In this document: piece by piece, positions 62,874 to 64,000 of the stretch
Layout: each line of letters begins with the position of its first letter
Position numbering within the stretch: the stretch's first letter is position 1
Assembly (NCBI RefSeq): GCF_902150045.1
Contig: NZ_CABFVU010000001.1
Coordinates: 2,418,001 to 2,482,000 of the forward strand
Source: Chitinophaga polysaccharea
GTDB lineage: Bacteria; Bacteroidota; Bacteroidia; Chitinophagales; Chitinophagaceae
DNA length: 64,000 nt
Reading direction: 5' to 3'
Notes under the pieces: generated by a model
Seen by the model: only the letters and a program-made list of their open reading frames with translations
Told to the model about the DNA's origin: nothing
The model's database searches: none
Translations under genes and position numbers: made by a program

Positions 62874-64000
62874 ATGAAAAAATCAATTTCCAAAGTTTTG
62901 TTAGCCGCTGTAACAACAGCGGTTATGCTGTCTTCCTGCTCCAAGACCCCTGATGAGAGCCGGTATATCCCGAAAACAGCCGGTGTGGTAGTAGATCTGA
63001 ACGCTAAACAGCTGACCACCAAACTGGTGACAAACGGTATCACTATGGATAAACTGTTTGAAGCCGCACAAACCAAAGATACCGCGAATGAAATGATGAA
63101 AGCATGGAAAGACGCTGAAAACTCAGGCCTGGACCTGCAGAGCCATTTCTTTGCTTCTTTTGTATTCCAGGGCCAGCCGGCAGAGAATAAATCTTACATC
63201 AGTCTTACCGCCAGCCTGAAGGATGCCGACAAATTTGAGGCCTATCTCAAAAAGAACATTGCTAACTTCTCCCTGAAAACACAAAACGATTTCAAATATA
63301 TATGGGAAGAAAAGCAACATGCTGTAATCGGATGGAATAAATCTGCCGTTATATATATCAGCGCAGTTAACCCGAATAACCTGGAGAAGTATGCTCCAGG
63401 CGGGTCTTCTGCTCCTGATTATCCTTCAGATGAACCTATGGTAGACAGCGCGGTAGCTATTCCTGCTGCCCAGGTAGCTACAGAAGACGACGCGGTGATA
63501 AAAAACTGGGTAGCTGAGGTAGACCATCTCTTCCACCTGAAGAAAGAAGAATCGGTAGGTACCATTGAGCCTTTTGCCAAGTTGCTGAAAGAAAATGCCG
63601 ATGCCGGTATCTTTGTAAACCCTGAAGCTATTTATAACAGCGGCCAGTTCACCATGATCCCCGCCAATGTAAAGAAGCTGATGGAAGGCTCTTTCTACAC
63701 CGGTACCGTTAACTTCGAAAACGGCAAAATCGTTTTCAACGGTCATTCTTACATGGGTAAAGAGCTGGCAGCCATCTACAAAAAATATGGTAAGAAAGAA
63801 ATCGATATGGATATGCTGAAGAAGTATCCTTCCCAGAATATCACCGGTTTTATTTCCTATGCCTTTGATTTCCGTATGATCGGCGATATCGTTAAAGCCA
63901 CCGGTATGGACGGTATGGTAAACCTGATGATGGGAAAATCAGGATTATCGATGGATGATGTGCTGAACGCATTTGAAGGCCAGTTAACTTATGTGGCTTC
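62874..64000 (+). CDS. DUF4836 family lipoprotein, 3' end missing
   Basis: The frame from the ATG at 62874 is open to the right edge of the window, giving at least 375 residues. MKKSISKVLLAAVTTAVMLSSCSK is a clean lipoprotein signal with the Cys at 22. The mature protein begins TPDESRYIPKTAGVVVDLNAKQL, and repeating alpha/beta segments with GFISYAFDFRMI and MGKSGLSMDDVLNAFEGQ follow, which suits DUF4836. The family is of unknown function, probably anchored to the outer membrane. Confidence 0.85.
   Translation, partial: MKKSISKVLLAAVTTAVMLSSCSKTPDESRYIPKTAGVVVDLNAKQLTTKLVTNGITMDKLFEAAQTKDTANEMMKAWKDAENSGLDLQSHFFASFVFQGQPAENKSYISLTASLKDADKFEAYLKKNIANFSLKTQNDFKYIWEEKQHAVIGWNKSAVIYISAVNPNNLEKYAPGGSSAPDYPSDEPMVDSAVAIPAAQVATEDDAVIKNWVAEVDHLFHLKKEESVGTIEPFAKLLKENADAGIFVNPEAIYNSGQFTMIPANVKKLMEGSFYTGTVNFENGKIVFNGHSYMGKELAAIYKKYGKKEIDMDMLKKYPSQNITGFISYAFDFRMIGDIVKATGMDGMVNLMMGKSGLSMDDVLNAFEGQLTYVA

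Overview
The window reads as a chromosomal piece of a Bacteroidota bacterium, most likely Chitinophagaceae (Chitinophaga-like). The grounds are a SusC/SusD pair, many lipoproteins with a short signal ending in S-C or G-C, TAnnTTTG-type promoter boxes, weak Shine-Dalgarno use, a fused E1 alpha/beta 2-oxoacid dehydrogenase, and BlaI plus M56/TonB signalling proteins. No insertion sequence, prophage, CRISPR array or rRNA was seen. One tRNA gene (Phe, GAA) is present. The first gene (Amj-like flippase) and the last (DUF4836 lipoprotein) run off the window edges.

Layout. 1-8 kb: flippase fragment, P-loop protein, tRNA-Phe, recQ with a coupled DUF3050 gene, kdsD-manC (sugar precursors for envelope glycans) and a methionine-type aminotransferase. 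8-18 kb: SulP bicarbonate/sulfate-type transporter with beta carbonic anhydrase, PadR with a PspC protein, feoB, and secreted M28 and S41 peptidases. 18-24 kb: a DUF922 protein, the phenylacetyl-CoA epoxidase genes paaABCD, nadD and an AI-2E family permease. 23.7-29.7 kb: three small envelope proteins, a BlaI/M56 pair behind three tandem operators, a radical SAM/SPASM enzyme, a GH25 lysozyme and a CAP-domain lipoprotein. 30-39 kb: kdnA-kdsB-kdnB, rmuC, an MFS transporter, dps, and a NYN/OST-HTH plus macro-domain pair. 39-47 kb: fused E1, a small holin-like membrane protein, exported sugar isomerase-like, SUMF1-like and Gfo/Idh/MocA proteins, PBP4 (dacB) and a lipoprotein. 47-58 kb: SusC/SusD, then GMC oxidoreductase, gluconate-dehydrogenase subunit-3-like protein and a second exported Gfo/Idh/MocA, with a divergent gluconokinase. 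58-64 kb: mutL, msrB, a SRPBCC/GyrI protein, a YciI protein and the DUF4836 lipoprotein.

Two groups stand out. The kdnA-kdsB-kdnB operon is organised for making and activating 8-amino-3,8-dideoxy-octulosonate (Kdo8N), a sugar known from Shewanella lipopolysaccharide; kdsD, which supplies arabinose-5-phosphate for Kdo, lies 25 kb away. The 42-58 kb region combines several exported (Tat-type) sugar-oxidising or isomerising proteins with a SusC/SusD importer and a gluconokinase, which suggests oxidative processing of sugars outside the cytoplasm. Both functional readings rest on family recognition by eye, without database searches.
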